A stretch of 64,000 bases of DNA from Nocardia macrotermitis (GTDB taxonomy: Bacteria > Actinomycetota > Actinomycetes > Mycobacteriales > Mycobacteriaceae). The stretch spans positions 248,001 through 312,000 of the forward strand of contig NZ_WEGK01000007.1 of the NCBI RefSeq assembly GCF_009604405.1, in the 5' to 3' direction. A program made the translations under genes and the position numbers. Position 1 is the stretch's first letter. Every line of letters starts with the position of its first letter. The notes under the pieces were generated by a model. It was not told the DNA's origin, searched no databases, and saw only the letters and a program-made list of their open reading frames with translations. Of the stretch, positions 25,063-33,606 are shown piece by piece.

Positions 25063-25149
25063 TCACTCCCGCCAGGACAACGCCCACACGATCACCGCAA
25101 GCGGTAGACCAGTTGCGATCAGTAGGCCGAATATCACCTCAGCGCTCAT
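25063..25149 (-). CDS. 28-aa single-membrane-span peptide
   Basis: ATG 25149 overlaps the stop of the 102-aa gene (ATGA). The protein MSAEVIFGLLIATGLPLAVI is followed by VWALSWRE and a stop at 25063-25065. Nearly all of residues 5-24 are hydrophobic, so it should span the membrane once. It is too short to be listed by usual ORF finders. The ATGA coupling supports translation from the upstream gene. No function is known; the setting is an accessory island. Confidence 0.65.
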   Translation of the reverse strand: MSAEVIFGLLIATGLPLAVIVWALSWRE

Positions 25150-25454
25150 CCGTGTCGCTGCGGGGTCAGATCTGCCCAACGTGCGAAACTCAGTCGCGGA
25201 CAAACGGATTCGACAGATGATATCGACATGACCGCATTCAGGGTCAGGGCGTCGAGGTGGTCGGGCGACGGAATTATCACCGCGTCTATATCAGCTGCGC
25301 GAACCTGGTCGGCGATCGGGATCACCGAATCGTCGGGCGGCCAGATTACCGCGTAGCCGAGATGTCTTGCGAGACGGCAGATTTGCGCGCGATGCCAACG
25401 TTGCGCATCGCTGTTCGGGTCGATCACGCCAAGTGCCGTCGGATTCCGTCGCAC
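25146..25454 (-). CDS. 102-aa protein of unknown function
   Basis: GTG 25454 is preceded by GGGAGG, a strong ribosome-binding site. The protein opens with RRNPTALGVIDPNSDAQRW, and the middle reads GYAVIWPPDDSVIPIADQVR and then IDAVIIPSPDHLDALTL, which resembles a short alpha/beta domain with a VIIPSPDHL strand-loop. I cannot place it in a named family. It overlaps the 28-aa membrane peptide by ATGA, so the pair is probably one unit. Confidence 0.65.
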   Translation of the reverse strand: MRRNPTALGVIDPNSDAQRWHRAQICRLARHLGYAVIWPPDDSVIPIADQVRAADIDAVIIPSPDHLDALTLNAVMSISSVESVCPRLSFARWADLTPQRHG

Positions 25455-25612
25455 CTTCGCCTCCCTCTACCGCCGAATGGAAGGTTTCGGCGGCGGGGGC
25501 AGTTGCGAAACAATGTAGAAAGTTGGGTCGCCCGCTCACCCCGACGCCGAAACCGTTGTCGACGTTATGGGCTGGGGCACAACGTATTTGTCCTCGAAGG
25601 ACAAACTGGATC

Positions 25613-26848
25613 TCAGTTGGATCTCGGTCCGGACTCCGGCGCTATACCCAGCCTCCACGCCAGCCCCCGCAGGTCGCGGCCACCGGCGTCACGACGCGCC
25701 GCACGGAGATGATCTGCCACCGCTTCCCGGGTGAAGACGTCCGCGTGAACACGTTGCGGGGCAAGTGATTCGGCGTGCAGTAGCACGTGAATACCCTCAT
25801 CGCGGCGGTGCGTATCGGTGAGCAGCGCCCGCCCGACCTCCATGTAGAACTCAGCTTGCCGCGAAGTGGACGGCAGGGCAGCAACATTCACCGATCGCGC
25901 CTGCTCCGCGACCGGCACACCATCTCCGAGTTCGTTGCCGATGGTTGCGCGCCAGACCCCCACATTCGGGCGGCCGAACCACAATCGGCCGAACGTACCC
26001 ACCTCGGTATCGAGCCTGTTCGCTATCGCAGTCGCCTCATCGAGGTGCGTTGTAGCGGTGTCACGGTCGGCCTGAACGGCGCATGCCAAGGCCGCAGAGA
26101 GATGCAACATTCCGGCCACTTGCACGACCTCGAGATCGTCCATGTGCGGACCGAGTTCGTCGACACATCGCATGGCCCGCCGATACTGCTCAGGGCGCGA
26201 CAATCCGCCTGCCGCGTCGCCGCGCAACCATGCGGTGAAGCCCTTCCACGCCGGAGCACCCAGCATCTCCGCGCACGCCTGAGCGGCACGGGACGCGAGT
26301 AGCGGCAGACCACGACCACCAATGCGTTTGGTCGTCCACATCGCGGAGGAATAGCACCGGATCATGCCCCGCAGAGCATCCTGGCGACGGTCCGGAACAC
26401 GGGCGTAGACCGCATGCAATTCGCCGAGAAGTCCGGGCATCAGCGCCGCCTGGGCGGCATAGTCCGAGGTACCTTGCGACAACTCGCCGAGACGGACCAG
26501 ATCAGCGGCAATCAGCGGCCACTCACGCATCTCACATTCCGGATCTTCGCCGAGTTCGTATGCGTCCAAGGCATTTTCGACAGCGACCAGACCGCCGTGC
26601 GCAGCTTCCCCAGGAGCGCTGGACATCTGCCAGGGTGCGGGTGAGAACTCTTCCGGCGATACCCGCAACGCTCGCGCGAGCGCTTCGAGAGTGTGCCGGT
26701 TCTCCAGCGGCTTCTCCCCGCGCTCGAGCTTGCCGAGATAGCCGTAGCTGATACCGGCCAACCCGGCGGTCACCTCGAGCGACTGGCCGCGCCACGCGCG
26801 AATCTCACGAAGCCTATGGCCGATCTCGTTCGGCGGAATCTCGATCAT
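25613..26848 (-). CDS. XRE regulator with long helical repeat region
   Basis: A 411-aa protein from ATG 26848, after GGAGAG. The N-terminal HTH is IGHRLREIRAWRGQSLEVTA, then LAGISYGYLGKLERGEKPLE. The rest (about 90-400) is alpha-helical in appearance and may be a TPR-like peptide-sensing domain, as in many actinobacterial XRE regulators of accessory regions. It lies between the 102-aa unknown and the RloB gene, all on the same strand, and may control the island. Confidence 0.8.
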   Translation of the reverse strand: MIEIPPNEIGHRLREIRAWRGQSLEVTAGLAGISYGYLGKLERGEKPLENRHTLEALARALRVSPEEFSPAPWQMSSAPGEAAHGGLVAVENALDAYELGEDPECEMREWPLIAADLVRLGELSQGTSDYAAQAALMPGLLGELHAVYARVPDRRQDALRGMIRCYSSAMWTTKRIGGRGLPLLASRAAQACAEMLGAPAWKGFTAWLRGDAAGGLSRPEQYRRAMRCVDELGPHMDDLEVVQVAGMLHLSAALACAVQADRDTATTHLDEATAIANRLDTEVGTFGRLWFGRPNVGVWRATIGNELGDGVPVAEQARSVNVAALPSTSRQAEFYMEVGRALLTDTHRRDEGIHVLLHAESLAPQRVHADVFTREAVADHLRAARRDAGGRDLRGLAWRLGIAPESGPRSN

Positions 26849-26976
26849 CGGTCTCTCCTGCCATGCGGAGCTGTCCTCCACAGGGTAGACACCACAGTTT
26901 TCGCGCACATGAAGTTGCGGGCGGCGGATCACCGGATCATGGCCTTTGCACCAACTGGTCGAGCCCGAGAAGGCGA

Positions 26977-27603
26977 TCAGTTGGTTTCGGAGTCCCGGGT
27001 CAGCGTGTCCACCAGTTGCCAAAGAGTCGTCGAAGGGTTCCGCAGAGGGGCCTCACCGCATGCCCTTGCCCGATCTGCCGCCTTCTGCACGTACGGGGAA
27101 AAGTCGGTGAAATCCAGGGCGTTCGGATCGAATCTCGGTAGATGTCGCCGCAGCCGTTCCAGGGCCTTGTGCTTGCCGTCTATAGCCGAATCACATTTCT
27201 CGAAGTGCAGTATCAACCAGGCTTCGAAGCAAGGGTTCGAGATGAGCAGCCTTACACCGTCACACTGCTCATGCAAGGCTTGCGCTATATCGAACTGATC
27301 TTTGTCGGATACGGCGTAGACAAAGTCTATCCCGCCCTCGAGAATCATCGCATTCGCCTTCTTCACCAGCGATACTGGTGCACCATTGACGAATTTCACC
27401 CTTCTACACACGACTGCCGCCGACTGCGCATACTCGGACACGAGCGACTTGAGGTACGAGAGCTCCGTCTGTCTACCATTCGTTATGATTTGAATGGTCG
27501 TATCCGACTGTCTGTTCGAAGTACGCCGCTTCAGTTCGGTCACTCGACCCTGATTCGGTCGCACGGGGCGGCGATGCTGGTTGTTGCTCCTACGATTCGA
27601 CAT
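26977..27603 (-). CDS. rloB: RloB-like TOPRIM-type protein (AbiL-like partner)
   Basis: A 208-aa RloB-family protein. The family motif SNPCFEAWLILHFE is seen at 122-135. Glu47 (GRQTEL) and Asp100/Asp102 (VSDKDQF) are the likely TOPRIM-style metal residues. RloB is paired with RloA in abortive-infection AbiL-type systems, where the pair is thought to limit phages. The gene overlaps RloA by 14 bp. GC content is below the window average, suggesting horizontal gain. Confidence 0.88.
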   Translation of the reverse strand: MSNRRSNNQHRRPVRPNQGRVTELKRRTSNRQSDTTIQIITNGRQTELSYLKSLVSEYAQSAAVVCRRVKFVNGAPVSLVKKANAMILEGGIDFVYAVSDKDQFDIAQALHEQCDGVRLLISNPCFEAWLILHFEKCDSAIDGKHKALERLRRHLPRFDPNALDFTDFSPYVQKAADRARACGEAPLRNPSTTLWQLVDTLTRDSETN

Positions 27604-28948
27604 CGTCGTCCGCTCGCAGAGATGCCGCGGTGGTCAGCATGTCGGCGGAGATCTCCGGCACGGCACCGTAACTTCCGTTCAGATAGCGACGCTCGCGGTT
27701 CTCACCGCCTTTTCGGGGTTTGAATTCGGCAAGGGAGTAGAGCAGCGACCGGCCGTCGTCCGCCTTTTCGGTGAACCAAACCTCATCCCTGTTGAGCACT
27801 TCCTCGCCCCCCAGACTGCCCAGAAGTGTTGCATCATGGCTCGTAAATATCAGTTGTGGTACCCGCGAACCACGGTGCGACTCCCGGAAAATGCTGATTA
27901 GACTGGCCGAAATCAATGGATGCAGGCTGGCATCGATTTCATCGACAACGAGCAGGCTGCCACGATTGATCGATCGGACGGCGTCCGCTCCGAGATCCAA
28001 GATCTGTTGCGTTCCGCGCGACTCGTCCGACAATTCCATGAACATTCCGTCTTCGGCACCCTTGTGGCGAAATATCAACCGATCCCGGCCCGCTTCGCGC
28101 ATTGCCATGGCTTGGGAGTATTTCCCGGCAGCTTCCAGCTCCACGGCAGCATCACGAGCTTCTCGACTTCCCACGATGACATCGATCCCGGCGATTCCGA
28201 AATCCGCAACGCGAAGAAGCTCCTCCATCTGATGGCGATAATAATCATCTTGAAACGACTGAAGGTTTCTCGTGCCCGAAATTCGAACGAAAGGCCTGGT
28301 TGCACCGTACGTACCGCGACGAATCCTCATACGATTGAACCAGAGATACGTCCGATGCAACAAATCATCCACCGCAGGCTGCTCGCGACGATTTTGCATT
28401 TTGAATCGAGCAGCGGTAGCAAGAAACAAAGCGGTAGATGCGGTTATATCGGAAACGGCATGCAAGTCCTTCCGATTCTTGTAGTCGGCTCCCCAATTGA
28501 AATCATCCCCTGTTCTCTCGAATACGACAGCCATGCGGCCGTCATTCTTGTACCGCTCGGTTCGGGAATATTGATACAGCCACTCCTCGAGCACTCCCTT
28601 GTCGTCGATGGTCACCCCGTAGGTGACTCGCTCACCGGACAGCAGCAGGTCCACGACGTAACGGGACGGTTCGAGCATTGCCTCACGCACCAGCCGGAAG
28701 GTATCGCGACGTAGCCCGACACCCGGCTCGACATCACGGTCCGACTGGAGAACCAGGTGCTGCATGTACATGAGCGCGTCGATGACATTGCTCTTCCCCG
28801 ATGCGTTGGCGCCGAAGATCCCGACGATCGACACCGGACGCAGCCCTCCCTCCTGATCGTCACGACCAGAGGGGTAGACGGGCATCAGGTTGAGCTGTTG
28901 CTCGTCACGGAACGAACGATGATTACCGAAGCGGAAACTCTGCAACAT
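27590..28948 (-). CDS. rloA: RloA-like AAA ATPase (AbiL-like system)
   Basis: A 452-aa SMC/ABC-type ATPase. Walker A is GANASGKS (46-53), and Walker B is LLVVDEIDASLHP (about 325-337). SRGTQQIL is a signature-like segment, and ISNIF-type D-loop histidine HDATLL follows. Such OLD/AbiL-type ATPases work with a TOPRIM partner. It is the first gene of the pair, and its codon use is clearly more AT-rich than neighbouring genes. The ATG at 28948 has AGGGTGAG upstream. Confidence 0.88.
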   Translation of the reverse strand: MLQSFRFGNHRSFRDEQQLNLMPVYPSGRDDQEGGLRPVSIVGIFGANASGKSNVIDALMYMQHLVLQSDRDVEPGVGLRRDTFRLVREAMLEPSRYVVDLLLSGERVTYGVTIDDKGVLEEWLYQYSRTERYKNDGRMAVVFERTGDDFNWGADYKNRKDLHAVSDITASTALFLATAARFKMQNRREQPAVDDLLHRTYLWFNRMRIRRGTYGATRPFVRISGTRNLQSFQDDYYRHQMEELLRVADFGIAGIDVIVGSREARDAAVELEAAGKYSQAMAMREAGRDRLIFRHKGAEDGMFMELSDESRGTQQILDLGADAVRSINRGSLLVVDEIDASLHPLISASLISIFRESHRGSRVPQLIFTSHDATLLGSLGGEEVLNRDEVWFTEKADDGRSLLYSLAEFKPRKGGENRERRYLNGSYGAVPEISADMLTTAASLRADDDVES

Positions 28949-29296
28949 CTGGACTCACCCTGCCTCCATCCGACTATTCACCCTTATATTCGCAATTTTC
29001 CCACAGGCCAGCCTACCGAAAGTGCCCCGCATCACACCAGCTGCGACAAGGGTGCGGACGGCGCTCGCCCGCACTCCGCCTCAGCACATGCGATCGCCGA
29101 CGCGGACGCACTCACCTACCTGGTCATAGCCAGGAGATTCACGTGAAGCTTTGGGGTGCAACATATTCCGATGCACCAACAGACCTATCGAACAGGGAGC
29201 CAGAATGCGCCGGACCTTCCGCAAGAGCGGCTCAGACAGTGTCTGCGTCTGGGATCGGGCAGGCCGAGGCGCACCGGTCACTCATGGCGCCCCTCA
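28949..29296. other. Gap after the RloAB pair
   Basis: These 348 bases between the rloA start and the LysR stop contain no convincing gene. An ATG at 29204 after CAGGGAG opens a frame that runs into the LysR gene and has weak coding character. No integrase fragment, and no copy of the tRNA-Asn 3' end, is visible. Confidence 0.4.
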
Positions 29297-30142
29297 TTAC
29301 GGCGCAGTTATCCGGGCGGCGGTGAGGAAATCCTCGACCAGAAGGGATTTGCGGGATTCGGCGACGGCCAGGCAGGCCTGGTCGGGGGGTAGTTCGGGGA
29401 TCGGGACGTAGCTGATGTCGGGGCGGGAGTAGAAGGCGGTGGCGGAGTGAGGCAGGAAGGAGATGCCTCGGCCTGCTGCTACGTGTTCGAGTTTTTCCTC
29501 TACGCCGCGTACGAAGTGGCCGGAGGTGGGGTGGGGGTGGCGAGTGGGTTGGGTGTGTGGGTCGACGTGCCAGATCAGGGGCTCGCCTGCCAGGTCGGAC
29601 TCGGTTACCTGGTCCTTGCCGGCCAGGCGGTGGTCGGCGGGCAGGACCACGACGCGGGGTTCGGTGAAGAGTGGGATGACGCGTAGGCCCGTCGCGTCGA
29701 TCGGCAGCCGGACGTAGGCGACGTCGACGGTGCCGTCGAGCACCATCTGGGCCTGGTCGTCCCACTCCAGCCGTTGGACGTCGACGATCACGTCCGGATG
29801 TTCGAGCCCGAAGGCGCGCACCGCGGATGTCACCACGATGCCCATCCGGAAACCCACCACCAACCGGCGACTCCCCCGCGCCGCGACGGCCACCCGCCCA
29901 CGAACAGCGTGTGCGGAGGCCAGCAGCGGCCGAGCGTCGTCGAGCAACTGCTTCCCCGCATCGGTCAGCACCACACCGTGACTGTCCCTGACGAACAGTG
30001 ACGCGCCGAGATCCTTTTCCAGAGAACGGATCTGGCGACTCAGCACGGGTTGCGCGATATGCAGATCCTCGGCGGCCCGCCCGAAATGGAGCCGCTCGGC
30101 CACCGCCACGAAGTACCGCAACTTACGCAGATCCAGATCCAC
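29297..30142 (-). CDS. LysR-family transcriptional regulator
   Basis: A 281-aa LysR protein from GTG 30142, after GGGAGG. The N-terminal HTH is LRKLRYFVAVAERLHFGRAA, then LHIAQPVLSRQIRSLEKDL; the effector domain follows with VDVAYVRLPIDA. It is divergent from the SDR gene at 30270 and a GTAGGA/TCCTAC repeat lies between. LysR proteins usually control the divergent neighbour and themselves. Confidence 0.88.
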   Translation of the reverse strand: MDLDLRKLRYFVAVAERLHFGRAAEDLHIAQPVLSRQIRSLEKDLGASLFVRDSHGVVLTDAGKQLLDDARPLLASAHAVRGRVAVAARGSRRLVVGFRMGIVVTSAVRAFGLEHPDVIVDVQRLEWDDQAQMVLDGTVDVAYVRLPIDATGLRVIPLFTEPRVVVLPADHRLAGKDQVTESDLAGEPLIWHVDPHTQPTRHPHPTSGHFVRGVEEKLEHVAAGRGISFLPHSATAFYSRPDISYVPIPELPPDQACLAVAESRKSLLVEDFLTAARITAP

Positions 30143-30225
30143 GGCGACCTCCCGTTCCGGCAATGCCCCCAGGGTATCGCCGACGCCGAAAGAGGTCTTG
30201 GACAGCCCTTTCGACCAGCGGCATC

Positions 30226-30241
30226 GTAGGAAATGTCCTAC
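30226..30241. promoter_or_regulatory. GTAGGA-AATG-TCCTAC operator
   Basis: A perfect 6-bp inverted repeat with a 4-bp centre, 28 bp before ATG 30270 and between the LysR and SDR genes. It is a natural candidate binding site of the LysR protein. Confidence 0.6.
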
Positions 30242-30269
30242 CGCGCAACAAGGAAAGAAGACGGACGAG

Positions 30270-30989
30270 ATGACTCTCGAAGACAAGCGTGTGGTACTGC
30301 TCGGCGGCACCGCCGGTATCGGTCTGGCCACCGCGCAGGCGGCGGCGGACGCGGGTGCGCAGGTGGTGGTCGTCTCCAGCAATCCGGACAACGTGGCCAA
30401 GGCGCTCACGCTGCTACCCGCGAGTGCGCAGGGCGAAATCGCGGATCTGACAACGGAATCCGAGATCGAGAAGTTGTTCACGAAGGTGAGCGCGTTCGAC
30501 CACCTCGTCTACACGGCCGGTGAATCGCTGAGCCTGTTTCCGCTCCAGGATACGGAAGTCGCTGCGGCGCAACGCTTCTTCCAGATCCGCTACTGGGGCG
30601 CCTACACCAGCGTGAAATATGCTGTGCCGCATATCAATACCGGTGGCTCGATCGTATTGTCCAGCGGCGGAGCCGTACAGCGGCCGATGCCGGGCTGGAC
30701 CGTGGCCGCGAGCATCCTGGGCGCGATCGAGGCGCTGTGCCGGGCACTGGCCGTGGAACTGGCGCCGATCCGGGTGAACGCCGTGCGCCCCGGCCTGGTC
30801 CGCACCGACCTGTGGCGGGAATTCCCGGCCGAAGTGCGCGAGGAACTGTTCCGCACCCACGGTGGCACCCTGCCGGTCGGCCGCGTCGGCGAGGCCGCTG
30901 ACCTGGCCCGCAGCTACCTGCACCTGATGGAACAGGACTATGCGACCGGCAGCATCCTGACCGTCGACGGCGGCGGCGTACTCGTGTGA
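30270..30989 (+). CDS. SDR-family protein lacking the usual Tyr/Lys pair
   Basis: A 239-aa Rossmann protein. The nucleotide motif is GGTAGIG (12-18) and the Ser-containing strand is IVLSSGG. The YxxxK catalytic pair is absent: the equivalent segment is GWTVAASILG (142-151). C-terminal VNAVRPG and TGSILTVDGG are normal. It may bind NAD(P) without being a classical dehydrogenase, or be an atypical SDR. ATG 30270 is used rather than 30198, which would place the start in the operator. Confidence 0.82.
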   Translation: MTLEDKRVVLLGGTAGIGLATAQAAADAGAQVVVVSSNPDNVAKALTLLPASAQGEIADLTTESEIEKLFTKVSAFDHLVYTAGESLSLFPLQDTEVAAAQRFFQIRYWGAYTSVKYAVPHINTGGSIVLSSGGAVQRPMPGWTVAASILGAIEALCRALAVELAPIRVNAVRPGLVRTDLWREFPAEVREELFRTHGGTLPVGRVGEAADLARSYLHLMEQDYATGSILTVDGGGVLV

Positions 30990-31041
30990 ACGACGGGCCG
31001 GTGCGGCCGAACGACCCACCGCACCGGCATTTCGGCCGGGC

Positions 31042-31047
31042 TAGAAT
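31042..31047 (+). promoter_or_regulatory. TAGAAT -10 box, leaderless start
   Basis: TAGAAT ends 8 nt before GTG 31056. At this distance transcription should begin at or right beside the start codon, so the PucR-type mRNA is probably leaderless. No Shine-Dalgarno is visible before this GTG. Confidence 0.6.
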
Positions 31048-31055
31048 AGCCGGTT

Positions 31056-32318
31056 GTGCATGGTCGTAAACCGCATCCCGTCATCGTCGAGCTGGCCGCC
31101 ACTGTGCGCCGGGGCCTCGAGGAAATGATCGACGAGCTGGTGGAACTCACCAAAGCGCAGATCGACCTCTACAAAGACGACTCGGTGGTCCCGAGGCCGA
31201 TGTTGCGGGCCAATCTGTACCGCAACATCGAACGCATGCTGGACCACGTCCAGTACGACCTTCCCGTCGATGTATCGCCCGCGCAGCGCACCGGTCGCGA
31301 ACGGGCGGCCATGGGGGTGCCGCTACCTGAATTACTGCGCGCCTACACATTGGGTTTTTCCCTGCTGTGGAGCCGACTGGTGGACGCGGCCCGCGCCGCG
31401 GGCGATACCGCGACCCAGGTGGTGATCGACTCGGCCGCGGACCTGTGGCTGCTGAATCTCGAATACGCGACGGCCCTGACCGAGGCCTACCGGGACCAGA
31501 TGGCCGTACTCATGGTGGCGGAGGATCGCCGACGATCCGCTCTGGTCGCGACGCTCTTGAACGGCAACGGCGGCGACCAGCAGACGGCATGGGAGATCTC
31601 GCAGACTCTGGGACTGCCCTTCGAGGGAGCTTTCCTGGTTGTCGTCACCGAGACGACACCGATCGCCGACAGCTCGAACGCCCATCTGGAGGACATCCTG
31701 CGCCGCCGCGGGACGGCGTCGGCGTGGCGATCGCAGCCCGATCGTGAGATCGGCATCATCCATCGGGGCAGCGGCCAATCCCTCACCGAGATTCTCGAGG
31801 TCCTGACCACGACAGCGGCCGCTCGGGTCGGAGTGAGCCCCGAGTTCGAACGACTCGACATGACTTCGCGGGCGGCTCGTTTCGCCCGTACCGCCCTGGA
31901 GACGATGCCGGCCGGAACCGTCGGCGTGAATCAGATCTCCGACACCCCGATCAGCACGCTCGTCATCGGAAACCTGGACTCGGCAAGGCAATTCGTCTGG
32001 CGCATCCTCGGCGGAGTACTCACCCTGCCCGACGACGAACGCAGTACCTACCTCGCGACCGCCAGCGCCTGGCTGGACGCGGACGGCTCGGCCGCGCAGG
32101 CGGCAAGCCTCCTGTACTGCCACGAGAACACCGTCCGCTACCGCATGCGCCGGCTCGAGGAGCGGCTGGGCGGGTCGCTGTCCAGCCCGGCGCGGCTCGC
32201 CGAATTCGTCGCCGCGCTGCAAGCGATCGATGCGTTCCCCGATCTGGCCTCACGACCGGCCGACGACCCCGCAGCCGGCCGCACGGGCGCGAGCCGCACA
32301 TCCGGTAAGGCGGACTGA
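31056..32318 (+). CDS. PucR/CdaR-family regulator
   Basis: A 420-aa protein with the PucR C-terminal HTH (AQAASLLYCHENTVRYRMRR, then LEERLG, about 345-370). The N-terminal part is a helical sensor domain. Such proteins regulate purine, amino acid or sugar acid use, but no clear target is adjacent. GTG 31056 is used because it follows TAGAAT. The C-terminal 25 residues are Pro/Gly-rich. The next gene is a PPOX-type protein 75 nt downstream. Confidence 0.85.
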   Translation: MHGRKPHPVIVELAATVRRGLEEMIDELVELTKAQIDLYKDDSVVPRPMLRANLYRNIERMLDHVQYDLPVDVSPAQRTGRERAAMGVPLPELLRAYTLGFSLLWSRLVDAARAAGDTATQVVIDSAADLWLLNLEYATALTEAYRDQMAVLMVAEDRRRSALVATLLNGNGGDQQTAWEISQTLGLPFEGAFLVVVTETTPIADSSNAHLEDILRRRGTASAWRSQPDREIGIIHRGSGQSLTEILEVLTTTAAARVGVSPEFERLDMTSRAARFARTALETMPAGTVGVNQISDTPISTLVIGNLDSARQFVWRILGGVLTLPDDERSTYLATASAWLDADGSAAQAASLLYCHENTVRYRMRRLEERLGGSLSSPARLAEFVAALQAIDAFPDLASRPADDPAAGRTGASRTSGKAD

Positions 32319-32393
32319 GCCCGGATTATCGCCGTGACTCGCGGTGAACTCTCAGGAGAACCTTCAAGCCGAACCATCGAGGAGAATCACCGT

Positions 32394-32855
32394 ATGCCCC
32401 GTATCGCTACCGCTGATCGTGTGGAATTGGCTGCGCTGCTGGAATTTCTGCGGCCTCGGCATCGGGGGGTGCTGGTCACCTCGCGGGCCGATGGGAGTCC
32501 GCAGATGTCGCCGGTGACCTGCGGGGTCGATGGTGAGGGGCGGATCGTGGTGTCGACGTATCCGGCGCGGGCCAAGACCGTCAACGCGCGGCGGAATCCG
32601 CAGGTGTCGATCTGCGTGGTGTCCGATGCGTGGAACGACGCGTACGTCCAGGTCGACGGGCGGGCCGAGGTGCTGGACATGCCCGAGGCGTTGGACGGGC
32701 TGGTCGACTACTTCCGCTGCATCTCCGGCGAGCATCCCGACTGGGACGAGTATCGCGAGGCGATGGCCAAGCAGAACAAATCCCTGATCCGCATCCACAT
32801 CGAACGCTGGGGTCCGGTCGCCACCGGTGGATTCCCGCCGCCGCAGGATTCCTGA
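32394..32855 (+). CDS. PPOX-class F420-dependent oxidoreductase
   Basis: A 153-aa split-barrel protein. RHRGVLVTSRADGSPQMSPV is the PPOX/F420 N-terminal pattern, followed by IVVSTYPARAKTVNARRNP and VSICVVSD. The family binds F420 or flavin and acts in redox reactions. ATG 32394 follows GAGGAG. Mycobacteriales make F420, consistent with this assignment, though the substrate is unknown. Confidence 0.85.
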   Translation: MPRIATADRVELAALLEFLRPRHRGVLVTSRADGSPQMSPVTCGVDGEGRIVVSTYPARAKTVNARRNPQVSICVVSDAWNDAYVQVDGRAEVLDMPEALDGLVDYFRCISGEHPDWDEYREAMAKQNKSLIRIHIERWGPVATGGFPPPQDS

Positions 32856-32882
32856 CCGGTCACGCCGGGGCGTCGATGCGGA

Positions 32883-33203
32883 TTATGCTGCCGGATTCGC
32901 AGGCATCCTCAGCAGATGACCACCGATGTCGGCCAGCAGTTCGAGTGTGCCCCCAAGAGCCGCCACATAAGCCGCAATGGCCTCCACCGTGGCAACCTCG
33001 CCTCGCTCGATCTGCGAGACCCGCCCCGGGGTAACGCCCATGATCTCCGCGAGCCCAGCCTGCGTGAAGTTCAGCCTCTTACGCTCTTCGGCCAGCTGAT
33101 ACCCCCACTGCTCGGCCATGATCGCACCGCGCCTCCGCGCAGCCTCGTCAATGCCGACCCGTTTACGGTATGCGTCTCTGTCCCATTTGCTGAAACTGCT
33201 CAT
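32883..33203 (-). CDS. XRE-type antitoxin (HigA-like)
   Basis: A 106-aa protein. The HTH is LNFTQAGLAEIMGVTPGRVS followed by QIERGEVATVEAIAAY, as in HigA-type antitoxins. Its ATG overlaps the toxin stop by 4 nt (ATGA), and toxin-before-antitoxin order is characteristic of HigBA. It should also repress the operon through the palindrome at 33577-33592. Confidence 0.85.
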   Translation of the reverse strand: MSSFSKWDRDAYRKRVGIDEAARRRGAIMAEQWGYQLAEERKRLNFTQAGLAEIMGVTPGRVSQIERGEVATVEAIAAYVAALGGTLELLADIGGHLLRMPANPAA

Positions 33204-33568
33204 ACCTCACCTTCCTCCGCCGCGCGTTCCTTCACGTATATCTCATACAGCATCTCAGCCTCCGGAATCGCATGCCGATACCACGACTTCCACTCACCAG
33301 TCTTATCCCCACCCACCAAAAGGATTGCCGATCTCCATGGATCGAAGACGAACAGGACTCGGATCATGGTTTGCCGCGGCCTCAACTCTTTGAGGTTGGC
33401 GAGCTTCGATCCCACAAGCGTATCGACCAACGGCCGCCCCAGCGTCGGACCGTACTCGGCCAACAGATCGACCGCAGCATCGACATTTGCGGCGGCATCA
33501 GGATCGTGGCACCGCAGTTGATCCATCCATGCCGCAACCTCATCGGTTTGGTAGATGTCCCACTCCAC
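33200..33568 (-). CDS. RelE/HigB-type toxin
   Basis: A 122-aa protein with RelE/Gp49-type features: WDIYQTDEVAAWMDQLRCHD, then LKELRPRQTMIRVLFVFDPW and ILLVGGDKTGEWKSWY. These toxins cut mRNA, usually at the ribosome. GTG 33568 is selected because TATAGT on the minus strand lies exactly 7 nt before it, so the mRNA is probably leaderless. It is co-translated with the HigA-like antitoxin. Confidence 0.85.
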   Translation of the reverse strand: MEWDIYQTDEVAAWMDQLRCHDPDAAANVDAAVDLLAEYGPTLGRPLVDTLVGSKLANLKELRPRQTMIRVLFVFDPWRSAILLVGGDKTGEWKSWYRHAIPEAEMLYEIYVKERAAEEGEV

Positions 33569-33574
33569 AGCGCA

Positions 33575-33592
33575 ACTATAGCATTTGCTATA
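33575..33592. promoter_or_regulatory. Toxin-antitoxin promoter and operator
   Basis: TATAGCA (33577-33583) and TGCTATA (33586-33592) form a perfect 7-bp inverted repeat with a TT centre. On the minus strand TATAGT at 33575-33580 serves as -10 box for the toxin gene, so repressor binding would cover it. Confidence 0.75.
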
Positions 33593-33606
33593 TAGTTAGC
33601 GCGCAG

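Noticed and set aside
24918..29296. Attachment-site duplication of the tRNA-Asn 3' end
   Set aside because: I found no second copy of GGTTCGAGTCCAGATGGGGG near the far island edge; integration remains a suggestion only.
29204..29411. 68-aa plus-strand frame with CAGGGAG upstream
   Set aside because: It overlaps the LysR 3' end and shows no recognisable domain or typical codon use.
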